64,000 nt of DNA from Thuidium tamariscinum (GCA_947034885.2 OX344757.2:20826001-20890000), one strand, 5' to 3'. Shown: positions 47,162 through 60,611, counted from the first letter of the stretch. The notes: generated by a model not told the origin, from the sequence alone. Translations and numbers: made by a program.

Positions 47162-50100
47162 TTAAGGAGTTGCATTCCATCTTGGTTCATAAACCCCTGG
47201 GATTAATCTCCATGTTTTAGTATTAGAAAGTTTTTTAGTAGGTTCTATTACTTCTATATAAGGAAAATAAGTATAATTCCATTTTTGATCTTTAATATTG
47301 TATAAAACAATGAGTGGATCAAATCCAATAACTTTTATGGCTATATGTTCACCACTTGCTATTACTTCCCATGGAGGCAATTTTTCATCAGATGACATCT
47401 TTGACATTGCTCCTCTTTTCTTAAATAATAATATATATAGGTCTTTAGGCATAATACCTTGTGTTAAGACCTTATAAGAACCTGTAGGGGTACCATCTTC
47501 ATTAACAACAACTTCAATAATAAATAAAATATCTGGATTTTTTTTAAATTGAGCTTGTCGAGAAACAGCATAGATTTTTGTATCACATCCAATTTGAACA
47601 AGCTTGGGTGGTTCAACAACCTTAATAAAGTATATATCTCCAGCCTTGGTAAAATCAACAATTAATTGTTGCCTTTTAGAATTGTTTATATTAAAATAGA
47701 ATATGACAGGTTTTGGACCTCGTTTTTTTTGTTGAGAAATTTGTAGGCCACCATAGTAAATAGAGCATCCATGAACAATAATATTAGAATACCCTGTTTT
47801 TGTAAATGGTGGAGCTGCATTTAAAATATGTTCAAAATGAACCCAAGTTTCTTTTATAGAGCAATATACTACCAATGAAACTTGTGTGCTTCCAATAATT
47901 TGAATATCATTATTATCATGTATTATTTCTTCACAATTGGATATTCCTATAACAATCAATCGATATGATGTTCTTGAACTATCGTAAAAAACTAAACGAG
48001 CTATTTTATGATGTAATATTTTGTATGGTATTGGAGGTAAAAGTTTTATATCATAAGTAAGAGGATTTGTTATTATTATTGTTGATTTATTTTTGTCCGA
48101 TTCACTCAAATTTTGTTCATTTCTTTCTCTTTTCACGGCTATAAGTCCACCATCACAAGCAATTACATTGTAGAAGTCTAACTCTAAGTATCTAATGTTG
48201 GGAAGATTTACCCATTGTTTTTGGTAGTATTCTACATTACAAGTATCAAGTGTATTGTTTAAAAATTGATAATAATCTAAGCCTAAAATTCGTCTTTGTA
48301 TATTAATTTTAGCAAAATTTGTTGCAATGACACAAGGAAAATAAAATTTGTATTTTTTACATTCTACACTACGTAATTTTATATTAGACGGTAACCAATT
48401 TGAAGCCCTAAACACATGAATAATGGTATCTTCAAACTCTAAATCGCAATTATCACTAGGCTTTTTGTATAATGCCCATGATTCATCAAGTTGAACCCAA
48501 GGACATTCTAAAAAATGTTTTGCCATATCTTTTGGATTCAATTTGGCAACAAAACTTTCTATAGTGCATTTTTCAAGGGCTACTTCTTGTAAGCTTTCAT
48601 TATTATTTGCCCCACATGCATTTTCATCACTAACAATATTAGATTCGATTATTTTTTGAGAACTTTGCATGAGAATATTAGAAGGAAGAGGTTCATTTAA
48701 TACTTGTTTTATTAGATCCCATGCATACGTTTCACTTACTTTTTCTTCTTCAAGAAGAAGGACAAATTTTTGGACATCGTCTATATTATAATGTCCACGA
48801 CGAAAATTAGTCACATATTTCCATCCATTTAAATGTAAATTTACAAGGTCTGTAAAGATTCCAAGTATTTCTTTCTTAGGACTATGGTCAATAACAATTT
48901 CTTTTTGAGCTCTTTTTATTGTTTTATCTCCTATTTTATTAACAACTATTCCAGCCCACATTTCACCTCCAGAAGGGTTTTTTCGCTTACTACGTTGAAC
49001 ACATTTCAAACCAGATTCAGAATGTGTAAATCCTAAAGTTTGTCTCTTCATTGACCATATATAGTCATCTTTGCTCCATTTTTGCATTTCTTCAAAGTCA
49101 TCTTTATAATCAGCTAAAGGAAAATTAAAACTAAAATTTTTAATTTTAAGATGCATTTCTAGTTTAAGAGCTAACAAATCTTGTACCCTAGCAGCTACCT
49201 TAGATGTGGGATAAGGTCCAATTTTCCAAACTCTACCTTTATGAACCAAGTTGGGTAGTGTCACTTGCCAACCACCTTTAACCTTATAAATACCTTTAAA
49301 TTTATCTATTGCATTATAATTTTGTACTCGACTTTTGAATTGAATTTCTTTTGTATTGCTATGCATTGATCCAAAAAGAGATTTTCTTTGGATTTCATTA
49401 AATTTTTCAATAGGTTCTCCATTATCATCTTCTATCATTTCAACAAAGGATTCTTGGCAATGAAGTTCATTATTTCTTAGATGAAGCTCTTCATTGGATT
49501 TTTGAATACCATCATTCATCATTTCATCAAAGGATTCTTCACAATAAAGTTCATTAGTTTCTTCATTAAGTTCTTCATTAGGTTGATCGGTAGCATCTTT
49601 CATCATTTCAACAAAAGATTCTTTTTGAACCTCATTAGTTTGTTCCCTCATTTCTTCTAGTAGACCTTGTGTATCATGGCTTGTCAAGTCAATAGATACT
49701 AAAGAAGTTTTGTCGTTATCAAGGGTATAAACACTTTTCACTTTATTATCTTTGGCATTGTATAAAATAGATGCTTCATGAGATCCTTGAGAGTGTGCTT
49801 TAAGGTTTGTGTTTTTATCATCACTAGCCTTTGAAGCCATTTCATTTGAATCTTTTTCAATGTTACTATCATCATTGATATAAATTACATCTTCATTGTT
49901 TGCTAATTTTGTAGTTTGTTCTATATGTAATAGAGGAGTAATTGTATGGTAGGTATTGTTACATTGGTTGTCTAGACTTCTAGCATTAGAATCAACTAGA
50001 TTAGATATATCTAGTAGGTTAAAGTTTTCGATACTAGAAAATTCTTCCGGAACTTCAAAATTCAAGGACACATCATTTGATATTGCATGATTGGGTACAT

Positions 50101-52054
50101 CTACAAAGTTAGTATATTGATCACTAGGAAACTCATTGGAAATGTCAAATTGCAAGATTACATCATGTATATTTGTATCATCACCAGTTTCATAATCATT
50201 TAATATGGGTGTATCAAGGGGTAAATCAGTAATATTAATGTCTTCAATACCATCAAAATTTTCTAAATTTGTAGAGTTTAGAAACACGTCATTTATATTT
50301 ATGATATCTTCATTTTGATTTATAGTAGAGGATAATAAAAATTCATTGAATTTCATGTCTAATTCATCGATATGGTTAAATTGGAATTCATGTGGGATTA
50401 GTAAAGATGAAGGTGCATGAGTATCTAGAGATGATGGCACAATTGGAGGTGCTGATATGGAAGTTTCTAGAGGTGATTGCTCATGAGTCTTTATAGGTGA
50501 TGTTGCACGAGTATTTGTAAGTGATTGATGGGAAGTTGATGTTGGAGAATTAAAAAGAGGAGTTCTTTTTTTTTTTGTTGCAGGGCCTTCATTGAAGAGG
50601 GATTTATTTAAGCTATTAGTAATATATAAGGCATTTCGTGTATGAATTGTTCTCTTTAATTTTTGTTGTGAATGTAGTCTTGAAGGAATATATTGTGCCA
50701 TTTTTTGAGGAGAAAAAACTATATTTGTGTTATCTATAAAGTTCAAACCTTCTAAAGACTTTGTTGCATCTCTTGAATCATTATTCACCATTTCAATTAA
50801 TAATGAATCCAAATTTATAAAATATAATTGATCAAGATTCATATTTTCAGCAACATGTGAATGATCTTCAGTACAGTGCAAAATTGTTTCTTCATGATCT
50901 TCACTTATATGACTAAGTGCTTGCACAGCTTGTTCCGAAGGTAATAGGAAAGTAGATAATGATTGTGTTTCAAAATGTTTTTTTGTATTTTGACCCTCAA
51001 TGTTTTGATTCTCTAATATGGACTAACATAAAATAGATTGATAAATTAGATGCAATCCACTAAATCCTATTATTTTGAATGTAAATTTAAATATAAGATA
51101 TTTTGCACCATGATTCAATATTAAATATTAAGACTAATAATCATATTTTGATTTGGACCCCTCGACTTGATTTTTGCATAAGATGTGCATTTGAAAAATA
51201 AAAGAATATTAAAAAATTACACCAGATAAAAATAAAACTTTGCAAACTTCCTTTGCATGTAATTGACATTGAAAACAAACTAATTAATAGTTTTGTTGAA
51301 AATATTGTTAATCATTAAAATACTAAAGTATTAAGTGCTACAAAAATCTTAATCAATTCTTATTAATTTTTCATCTCATTAACATTGATAAGTATATAGT
51401 TAGGCTATAATTTTTTTATTTTAAAAATCAAATATCATAATATCATAAACTATTATTAAATTTTCACAAGTTATAAATGATGTATGAATTGTAATTCAAA
51501 TATAAAATATGTAAGATATTATAAATTATAAAACTTAATATAGCATACTAATGTATAGGAATTTTTTTATACAAACCATTGTATTGAAATAACTAGTTAC
51601 AACAATATACTTTTTCAAGCTATTATATAAATTACAAAAGTCATTTATAAATCCTTATACAATTGTTATCATTCAAACATAAAAGAATAAATTTAAGCCA
51701 TTTGTCACTATTTACTATTTAATCTTTCACTTTTATAGATAAACTAGTTTTTAAAAATACTAAAAAACAACTAGTATATTTATATCATTGTGTATGTTTT
51801 AGTTGATAATATTAATAATATGATTGAATGGAATATTATTTAATCTAATTTTATATTTTTTAATATATATAAACCTGAATTTTTGAAGTACTAGAATTAT
51901 TGTGGTAATTTGAAGCTATTTCTTGTAGAAAACTAAAATTTTGAATTTCATTGTATATAATGTCGTTATTGTTATTGTAATTTTCACAAGCATCATTTTT
52001 AGGACTTGAGGGTCTAGAATTAGAATCCCTTGAATTTTTCAGTTTAGACTCCAT
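47162..52054 (-). CDS. Degenerate double-AP2 domain fused to a kelch-like C-terminus
   Basis: Two exons: 52054-51875 (ATG, 60 codons, donor ATTCAG|GTTTAT, phase 0) and 51010-47162 (acceptor after TTAGAG, phase 0; stop 47162-47164), about 1,342 aa. Residues ~1-620 are acidic and Asn/Ser-rich, with three ~28-residue repeats built on ESFVEMMKD. Residues ~630-690 form a first AP2-like repeat (FKGIYKVKGGWQVTL, KIGPYPTSKVAARVQD, FNFPLADY). The linker DYKDDFEEMQKWSKDDYIWS then MKRQTLGFTHSESG matches the AP2 inter-repeat linker. A second, poorer repeat ends in TNFRRGHY at ~797. Residues ~887-1342 resemble F-box-associated/kelch C-termini (FLECPWVQL, VIACDGGLIAV, ITNPLTYDIKLLPPIP); no F-box is visible. 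The long intact frame argues for function. Codon use is very AT-rich, unlike the other host genes. Role unknown; possibly a chromatin or DNA-bound adaptor. Confidence 0.75.
49390..49680 (-). repeat. In-frame repeat coding three acidic units
   Basis: Inside the AP2-kelch gene, three successive units of about 28-30 codons begin ESFVEMMKD, ESFDEMMND and ESFVEMIED and continue with a NEEL / NELHC-type Glu-Asn stretch. A shorter relative (LLEEMREQTNE) precedes them. The repeat is seen in both protein and DNA. Confidence 0.75.
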
Positions 52055-55000
52055 TTTTTCAAATTTCTAGATTTATAATTTTTCAGTTTTATAATTAAAT
52101 CTAAAGAAACTAATAGATGGTGAAAATATTGAATATATTTGAATTTAATTTTCTAATTTCAAAAAATATATCCATACAAAGAAATTTACTATAAAAATTA
52201 GAAATAAAACAAGATATATTTTAGAGTATTTTTAGAATACAATTGATTTTGAATTTAATAGTTGAAATTTGTATTCATATTTTTCTAAATTCATCATTTA
52301 TATATCTATAAAATATTCAAATCTTTAAATCTCTTTACACAATACTACTATATTATTTGTTCGCAAACAATCTTTATAATGATGTAGCTAACTATTCATG
52401 TTCTATTTCTAATGTTTTAAAATATTGTATAATTATATAACTTACAAAATTTCAAGTTTATTTGTTTGAGGTTTATACCTCATACTTCAAATTAAATCAT
52501 TTTTTAACTATTGAAATAAAAAAATTGTTATTAAAAAGTTTCATTAAATTTATATTTTGACTTAAATAAAATCATACTAACTTTATATTGATGAAAAATT
52601 AGAATATCAATGTCTAAAAAAAAAGGTGTCAAATACTACAATAATATATAAAATCAAATTAAAAAAAAATATGGTGCTTTTTTCATGAATCATGCATAAA
52701 TTATCAATCAAACACATAAATACATGTGAAATATATTATGCAATTATAAAATATAAATAATGTAATTTTTTAATCAGTTAATTAGTTGATTAATCTTCAT
52801 TAGTATATGTATCATTAAAGAAATTTAATCTAGCCGTATTTTTAATAAATGAAGTCACCAAGATTCAAGCCAATTATTTGTAATTGGTACATTTTTTAGT
52901 TTATGGTGATGTAAAGAAAATTGAAATTATAGTATTAGACGGAATTCAATAATATTTAAAAATATTTAAAAATATAGTTAGTTAGAATAATTTTATAAAA
53001 TAAAATCTAAAATATTTTCTATAAGCTTACCATATAGTATTATTATATATATATAAATTTTAAGAAAGATAATACAATTTGTATGGATTATTGTGTATAA
53101 TTATTACATCATTAATATAGATCTATATAAAAATTGATTCAAAACCTACCTATATATATATATATATATATAATGGAATCCTTACTTACGTTAATAGTTT
53201 TTAAAATGATATTTCAACATATACTTAGTGCAATTCAATTTTTTTATTACTTTAAAACTAAATTAGTGTCAACTTCTATAATCTAAATAATATGATTAGT
53301 AACCAAAAAAATCAAAGAATTGAAAAAATTACTTCAAAATTATCAATCTTATGTATTGTGAAAATTGTGACATAAGTAGTTATAAAGCTAAACGACAATC
53401 CAAATCTTGCCATTGTATAAGACAAATTTGAATGTTTAAAATCATTGAAACATTGTGATTTTTTATTAATTATTACTATATTACTTTATTATTTACTACA
53501 ATGCACCAAAGCTATGAATATTTAATTATTTAATGAAAGATAAAGAATAGTTTATTACTACATTGTGTAAATTTCAACTTTGTAATTTGTAAAATGAATT
53601 AAAGGCCTTAGTATATCATTGGAAAGAACTATTGAATATATTTGAACATCACTATGTTCACTAAAGGATAAACCTCAATATATGGCTTCTCCTACTTTCG
53701 ATGTCTTAAGAATGAAGATTCTCCCATCTTCAATTCTATAGGAGATTTTTTTAAATAATTTAATAAAACAAAGAATCTTAACATTGAATTTTTAAAGAAA
53801 CATTTATGAATAAAACTTGGTTTATTATAAAACTAGTAAGGCACTTTTGCTTTCACTACTATCAATGATACTAGATTGACAATTTAGGACTCACAAAATG
53901 TTCAAACACATAATTTCATCAATTGAGAAGAACTTCATGAAGTTTATAAGGAAAATATATATCATAAAATCTACGATTCTTATCAATTGCTCTTGAAAAC
54001 TTTAAAATTATGACACATTAGTAATGATGCCTAAAAAATTCCATAGATTTAAATCATAGGCCTTAGAATTGAATCCTATATTCATCAATGAAGAAAAATA
54101 ATTGTTAAAACAAAAATCTTAATTAAATTAATCCTAGCTAAAAAGTCATTGCTAAAATTCCAACCTAAAAGGCACTACTTGAATTAATCAATGACACTAA
54201 AATGTATGAGAAAGTTTATACTTAAAATAGATAATTACTTAATATATATAGGAAATAATTGTTGAACAAGACCATTTGTGATTAGTATTTGAGATCCATT
54301 CTTATTATAGTACATAACTCTATATGTTAGTGTATCTTCTTTAAAGTATCTATTAAATTTCTAATACAAAATCCACTCGAGTTTGAATATCTTTGAATTT
54401 TCATTGAATATTTGATAGATTTTCTTAAGATTTAGCAATAACTTCTATATATATTGAATATTAAAACCTTCTCTTATTTACAAGGTTCTCTTTAGAATTG
54501 TTGAATGTTTTAATACAAAAGAAACTCCAAAATTTGTTTAAAATTTACCTTACAATCTATAATTATATAAGTATAGTAAAACGGCAAATAGATTTTCAAA
54601 AAATTAGCACCAATTTATATAAGGGATACTATTTTTCAACTTCCATAGTTTGACGGACTTGTAGATGTTTAGTGTGCCCCTTTAAGGCTACATAAGATGA
54701 AATTCTACTATTGTGACCTATGAAGATCTAAGGGATTAGACAAAAAATGAAGGTGAAAATTATTTGTAACTTACACAATGTTTGTCCATTGAAGTTTTAA
54801 TCCTTTAAATACTAAAACTAGTGTGGATGGTGGAAACAATTTTGAGAGAATTTTACCAATGGATAGTCCTATAGATTTAGAAATTTAGACATCTAATTGT
54901 TGAAAGTAATAGAGATGCAAGTGTAATATATATAGCTAAAATTGGATAGGGAAAGATTCTATGAATTTTGTGAAATGAGTCAAATTGCTAAGGAAAAATA

Positions 55001-55944
55001 TTGTGGTCAAAGATATATTCCTTCTACTTGCTAAGTTTTAGGCAAATACTACATTTAAGTCTTGGATGCAACTCTAAATCATGAAACACACTCTAGTAGC
55101 TATAAGTCCTCTATAATCCACTCAAACCTTTTTGTCCTAGAATATAATAGTTTGGACTCTAAGCTTAGTTATTGCAAGATGCAAGAAATATGGCTTTTCA
55201 AAAAACAAGGACAAATTTAGAAGTGATGTAGAAGGTAAAGTTACAACAATTTTTTGTTTTAATTATGTTGTAGATTGTGATGTAAACTTTGACATACTTT
55301 TATACAATTGAATGTAGTATTAATAAATTGATTAGCAAATAATGTTAGTGTGACTTCAAAAAAGAGAAAATATGCTATCACATATTATACTTTAGTCTCT
55401 TATCATATGTGTACATTTTTTTGTGTTGATCTCCTACAATCGAGACTTCTATGGTGGCCGTTCTTTGCATATTCTCGTGCACAAAGTAGATTGGTATGTT
55501 CCTTGTAATGCTCTATTAAACTAATAGGATTGAATTTGGATGAATTAAAGCCGTCATTAGTTACCTTCATGCAACAATACCATGCCTACAATGTTTTATT
55601 CTAACACACTCTTGACATTTTTGTAATCCCAAAAATATACTTGTTTTTTTATTATAACAGTAAGGAAGTTCATCACTGCTAAGAAAAAAAATTCTAGGGC
55701 AAGATGTACCCAAACATTTTCATTGATGCACAAGCATGCATCTATATAGAAAGGTTTATTGCTTCACAATTTGCCTTTCTAGACTAAAGTTCCACTTACA
55801 TTTCATTGTGGTTCATGTCACTAGTTCCAAAATTATGACAAGATCCTAAAAAATCTTTTGTGGGTGTGTAAATCTTAGAAACCACTTTAGTATGAAGGGA
55901 GGATTCATTCAGATAATTCCAAACTGTATAAATAATGATCCACT
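52055..55944. other. Very AT-rich DNA, no gene seen
   Basis: 3.9 kb upstream of the AP2-kelch gene, with a TA microsatellite at about 53,152-53,172. No motif-bearing frame, RNA gene or transposon end was recognised. Confidence 0.45.
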
Positions 55945-56160
55945 CACTAGTAGAAACCCCCGTTTAATGTGACAAGGCCTAATTTTTCTTGACGGATTTT
56001 GCTAGGCATCAAAAGTAACAACCTGTGTTTTTATGTCAATAAAAACGTTCAACACAACATTAATATTGACATAAAAACACGGGTTGTTACTTTTGATGCT
56101 TAGCAAAATCCGTCAAGAAAAATTAGGCCTTGTCACATTAAACGGGGGTTTCTACTAGTG
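55945..56160. mobile_element. 216-bp fold-back CACTA MITE
   Basis: Starts CACTAGTAGAAACCCCCG and ends with its inverse, flanked by the 3-bp repeat ACT (55942-55944 and 56161-56163). The two arms are about 95 bp and nearly perfect (only a couple of mismatches), so the whole unit folds into one long hairpin around 56,050. This is the form of MITE that can give small RNAs. Confidence 0.9.
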
Positions 56161-56190
56161 ACTTATAAAGACTAGTAGTTCCAAAATACC

Positions 56191-56424
56191 ACTCATATAT
56201 CATTCAAGTAAAGCTTATAAATATTATACTAGATAGACATGACAATTTTCATGAAGTCAAAACAATCTTGAACCTTAACATGAACACTAAACACTTGATG
56301 TGGTTACACTCATATATCATTCAAGTAAAGCTTATAAATATTGTACTAGATAGACATGACAATTTTTATGAAATCAAAACAATCTTGAACCTTAACATGA
56401 CCACTAAACACTTGATGTGGTTAC
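56191..56424 (+). repeat. 117-bp tandem duplication
   Basis: Two adjacent 117-bp units, starting ACTCATATATCATTCAAG at 56191 and 56308. They differ at only a handful of positions, so the duplication is recent. It lies 30 bases from the fold-back MITE. Confidence 0.9.
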
Positions 56425-58150
56425 TGAAAACAATCAAATGACTCTTCTAAAGTATTACTTGTTTTGCTTCTTGAAGTATGTCAATATTTTTTACATTAAT
56501 TTGTTATCTTCTTGAATGTCTACATTGTGTTTATTAAGAAAACTAGTTAGGATTAATACATGTCATTAGTTCATAATGAAGGCAAATTGATCCACAAAAT
56601 AATATTTTTGCAATGTTATTTTTTTCAATCTTGTTGTGTACTTCAAGTTCAAATCTTCTATGTTTTAAGCATCTTTCTTTTTCTTTGGAGAAGAATCTCT
56701 TTATGAACATTGAATATATGTTTTTAATTGTTGGTCATAAAACATTTGTAGTTTGGCTATTGCTACTTAGAAGTAACACTCGGTAATATAGGACTAATAT
56801 TTTGGCTAGTGTCAATAAGATAGTATACCAATATACCATCCGCTCACCATATATTATAATTCGTTTGGCTGGCTTAATTCTATGTCAAGGATGAACGACT
56901 GAACGTCCTTTGTCTAAGAAAAATGGTTTTGGTCTAAGCCATGACAAAATTTGTAGAATCTCTATGGGTCTCCATGTTTAAAGACCTCGTAAACCAAGAT
57001 ATAAATTGGATCCCAAAACCTTAAGTTCAATAGAATGTTACCTATTATTTTAGTGCATTGTAGGAAAAATAGAGTGTTGTATTGTCATGCCTTTTGTTAT
57101 AGAAATATATAAGTTATCAACCAAGCTTTAGCTCAAAAAATAAATTTGTCTTAAGAAAATAATTTATTGTGGCTTGGAAAGACTAGTTTTAAAAATAGAT
57201 GGAAAAAAAAGATTTGAAAAAGATAAATTAACTTTGGAGTACAATATTAGGGGGCCAATTGGATTTTTTTTTAAAAGGTTGTAAGGTTGAAAGAGGGGTA
57301 CTTGTTATTTAGAAGGGATCAAAGTAGGGTCCCATTGGTTCGTACACCCTTGCCTACACCAAAGCATCATGAAAAGGCAATAATATCTTCTACTAAGAGA
57401 TGAGTTCAACTAGTAGAAAAAGTAAGCACAAAGGCCACTATTGCTAAAGCATGGTGCAGAAGGCGTGTATTGACATTAGTTTGATGCCAACATGGGCCTA
57501 AGATATTATCTATTGACACCATTCCTTTGTGTCCAAATACCACCACTATGCTAGTACTCTCTCATAGACTTGTTCCAATTTTTTTGAAATTCCAACTTTC
57601 ATGTTGTTTACTTAATTAGCATTGGCCACATCATGGGCCTCTACAATTATGTACAAAAATTTCAATAGATTTCTAATTTGAAATCCACTTTGATAAATAC
57701 ACAACTTTGAAATTTATATAGTTGCGATGATTATAAAGCAATTTTTAGTGCGACAACTATTCATGGAGTATAGTTTTTTTTTGGAAACAAAAGAAAAATA
57801 AACTTCAATACTTCCTATGACATTGTTCTAAATGATTCAATTCTAAATTTAAAGTATTGAAGCTACCCTACATTTTTTTTGGCAAATTACAATATACAAG
57901 TGCTAGTAGAAACCTCTCATGAAGGTGTGAGGCAAGGAAAAGAGATAATTTTTTCACACTTGAAGGAAGAGGTAAAAACTTGCCCTTGTCTTTTGGTTGC
58001 TTACTTTCTATTTTCACAACCTCACCTCCTAAATTCAACATCAAATATGAATTCTGAATTTTCAAATTTTATCAAAAAGAATTACATTTTTCCCTAGAGT
58101 CTACATTTTTTCTCCATTTGCAAGGAGACTTGAAATATTAGCATAATGAG
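56425..58150. other. AT-rich DNA, no gene seen
   Basis: Intergenic stretch to the left of the Mpo1-like gene. No supportable feature. Confidence 0.4.
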
Positions 58151-60272
58151 ATCCTCTATCCTACTATATACTATTATCTGATTCTAAACTTAAAACATAC
58201 AATCCTCTTCCTCCATAATGACACAAAAAGAATTATATGTAGGGACAATTGATAGAGTTTCATCATTCCCTTTAATAACACTCCAACAACGCCGTCTTCT
58301 TCAACCTCCCCAACCTCCCCAATTATTTGCAAATTCTTATCCTCGTCTCGTCATCTCCGCCTTTAGAATTGCGTCGATTTGTTTGTGCTTGTCGGTGCTA
58401 CTGTTGTTGTTTGGAGGAGAAGCGAATGGAAAGAAGCGGCGATGGTGATGAGTTTTAGCAGATCTAGCTTTAGACGGCTGGATTGGCTTTGCGTGGAGTA
58501 TAGTTTAAGGTATTCCCGCAACGCTTGACGATGGTGTTTGCCAGGGTGCGATATCTTTGCTTGGTTGCGTTCAGTTTTGCGGGATTGAATGGAATTAGTT
58601 TGCTGTAAGATTGTGGCAGAGGGACTAAATGTTATGGTTTGAGATCATGCGCGTTGTATGCTTGAATTGGTCTGTCCGTGTGGGGGAACTAAACCCTAAA
58701 GGTTGCAACGACAATTGCGACGCAAATTAGGGTTATGAATTTGATACCCTTAAATAGTTCCATGCCGAATGCTTGTGGTCGCAGCTTGTGGTGATGTGGG
58801 GAAGTGTTCCGCCGCGAATTATGGATTGCGGTAAATCGTAGTGACTGCGATTAGGGTGCTCTGTTTTTTAATTTTTTTAATTTTTCTGGGTTTTTTGCCT
58901 CGTCGACTTTGCGGATTTTGTTGTGTGAGTTTCTTCCCTTTGATTTCAACTCGAATCGGTTCATTTTGTTATCCTTAAAAGACCGGACTTTGGGCCTCTT
59001 TTGTTTCTTAGCAGTTTTAGGTAGGTTCTACGGTGGACCTTTTGTTTAGTTTAATTCATTTCTGACCAGCATCTGCAATGTTCTTCGCTGATTCTGGGGA
59101 TATGACATTTGGCTCTATTCTAATTCTATTATATTCACAATATCATCATTCAAAAGTTTTTTCCTTTTAGGGTTATGGCGTGAACAGAAATGTTGACTGC
59201 AAGTTCTGAGCGTCGTTGTTCTTGCTGCAGTTGGCGTTTATTGAGGCCTGGTTTTGAGATTTCGAGGATGTTGTCCCGGGAGGTGATATGTGCTGCGGAA
59301 ATTTCACAATCAGAGCTTTGTTCATGAATATTCGACCATCAGGTGCGTTACTCTGCGCATGTCATGTGATGCAATTTGATTCACAGCATGTACAGAAGAG
59401 ATTTGTAAGTTCGGTAAGTCGTTGTTTCTTTCACTGATGTTCTTCTGCTAATTTGCTCACAGCGGCTCTAGAATTTTGATAAAACTGGTCCGACTCTCTG
59501 TAAAGAAATCGTGACCTGGTAATAATATGTTTGACCGGAGAGCAATAAGCCGCCGGCAGGACTAGTCATAAGTTTATACTCTACGAGGTTTTTGGCCTTG
59601 CTTGAATACGTTCCCCATCTTCTGTTGAATTGTGCACCCTGACGCTTCTCTGTACACTCTCCGATTCTCTTAGCAAGGTAGAGGATACTATTTGCTTCAC
59701 TTTCAGCATTTTTACTAATACGTAGGAGTGTACTTTAATTGTGAGATCAGTGTCGAGATGTGGAGAGATCGCTTTGGGTACAAGAACCAAATCTGTTGAG
59801 ATCAAATTTGTATCACTATGTAGGATTTTCTTGTGTAATTTCAAATACATTAGGTGGGCCAATACAAATGACAATGGACAAACCCATTTTGATTCAAAGA
59901 TCTATGGCGATCTGTGACCATTTTCGTAGGGGCCAAGGGCCATGTCATGCGTCAACTCTACTTGCCAATTGAAGGCCAACCTGGTGTAGTAAAAGAGATG
60001 AATTGCTGGTGATAATGGGGGCCAGTCATTAGGAGACGGGATCAGACCTCCTAACGGTTTTAGTATGGCATGACTTGTAAGGTGGCGCAGTCAGTATTTG
60101 GAAGAGTGACAGAAATTGTGCTGTAGACCTGAATTTATTGGAGATTAGAGGATTACTCCAAATTCATAGTACTAAATATATCTTCTCTTTATTAGGTTTG
60201 AGAAACTGACACTGCCCCACTCTTGTGAATCTGTAAGCAGGGACGTAGGAGACCAGTTACTGTGTAGTCAAC
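58150..60272 (+). promoter_or_regulatory. Promoter and long 5' leader of the Mpo1-like gene
   Basis: Composition changes sharply to GC-richer, pyrimidine-rich DNA near 58,260 (CCAACCTCCCCAACCTCCCC), typical of a plant 5' UTR. A TATA-like CTACTATATACTATT lies at about 58,160. Possible splice signals include a donor AAG|GTATTC near 58,509 and an acceptor TGTAAGCAG near 60,240. The 2 kb before the ATG have no motif-bearing frame, so I read them as leader exon(s) and intron(s). The frame at 58218-58448 is not convincing as protein. Confidence 0.4.
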
Positions 60273-60611
60273 ATGCATTTCAGGAATTTTGAAGAGTTTT
60301 GGCCGTTCTATGTCAACCAACACTCCAAAGCATCAACACGGAGATGGCATTTCTGTGCAACCGGATGCGCAACCCTGTTTTTAATAGCCGCGATTGTGAT
60401 CAAATGGTGGCTGTTGTTTTGCGCTCCTCTCTTTGGCTACGGGCTTGCCTGGTACAGTCACTTCTTCATCGAAGGAAACACGCCGGCCTCTTTCGGCCAT
60501 CCAATCTGGTCCTTCATTTGCGACTATAAGATGTTCATCTTGATGCTGACTGGACGGATGGATCGTGAGATAAAGCGCCTGGGGAAAAGGCCCATGCTTC
60601 AGGTTTCATAA
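60273..60611 (+). CDS. MPO1: Mpo1-like (DUF962 / YGL010w family) membrane protein
   Basis: 112-residue protein matching plant DUF962 proteins in length and along its whole sequence. It opens with FEEFWPFYVNQHSK and a TRRWHF motif, then has two hydrophobic segments (about residues 27-43 and 45-62). Next come WYSHFFIEGN, FGHPIWSFICDYKMF and MDREIKRLGKRP. The conserved histidines (in QHSK, WHF, SHFF and GHP) are those expected to bind iron. The yeast relative Mpo1 is an Fe(II)-dependent ER dioxygenase that shortens 2-hydroxy fatty acids from phytosphingosine breakdown; the same role here is by homology. The coding region is a single exon, with the ATG matching the family N-terminus. The next gene, on the same strand, starts about 1.1 kb further on. 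Confidence 0.93.
   Translation: MHFRNFEEFWPFYVNQHSKASTRRWHFCATGCATLFLIAAIVIKWWLLFCAPLFGYGLAWYSHFFIEGNTPASFGHPIWSFICDYKMFILMLTGRMDREIKRLGKRPMLQVS

Noticed and set aside
58218-58448. 76-codon frame at the start of the GC-rich island
   Set aside because: Its sequence is what a pyrimidine-rich 5' UTR would encode by chance. It is better explained as the leader of the Mpo1-like gene.
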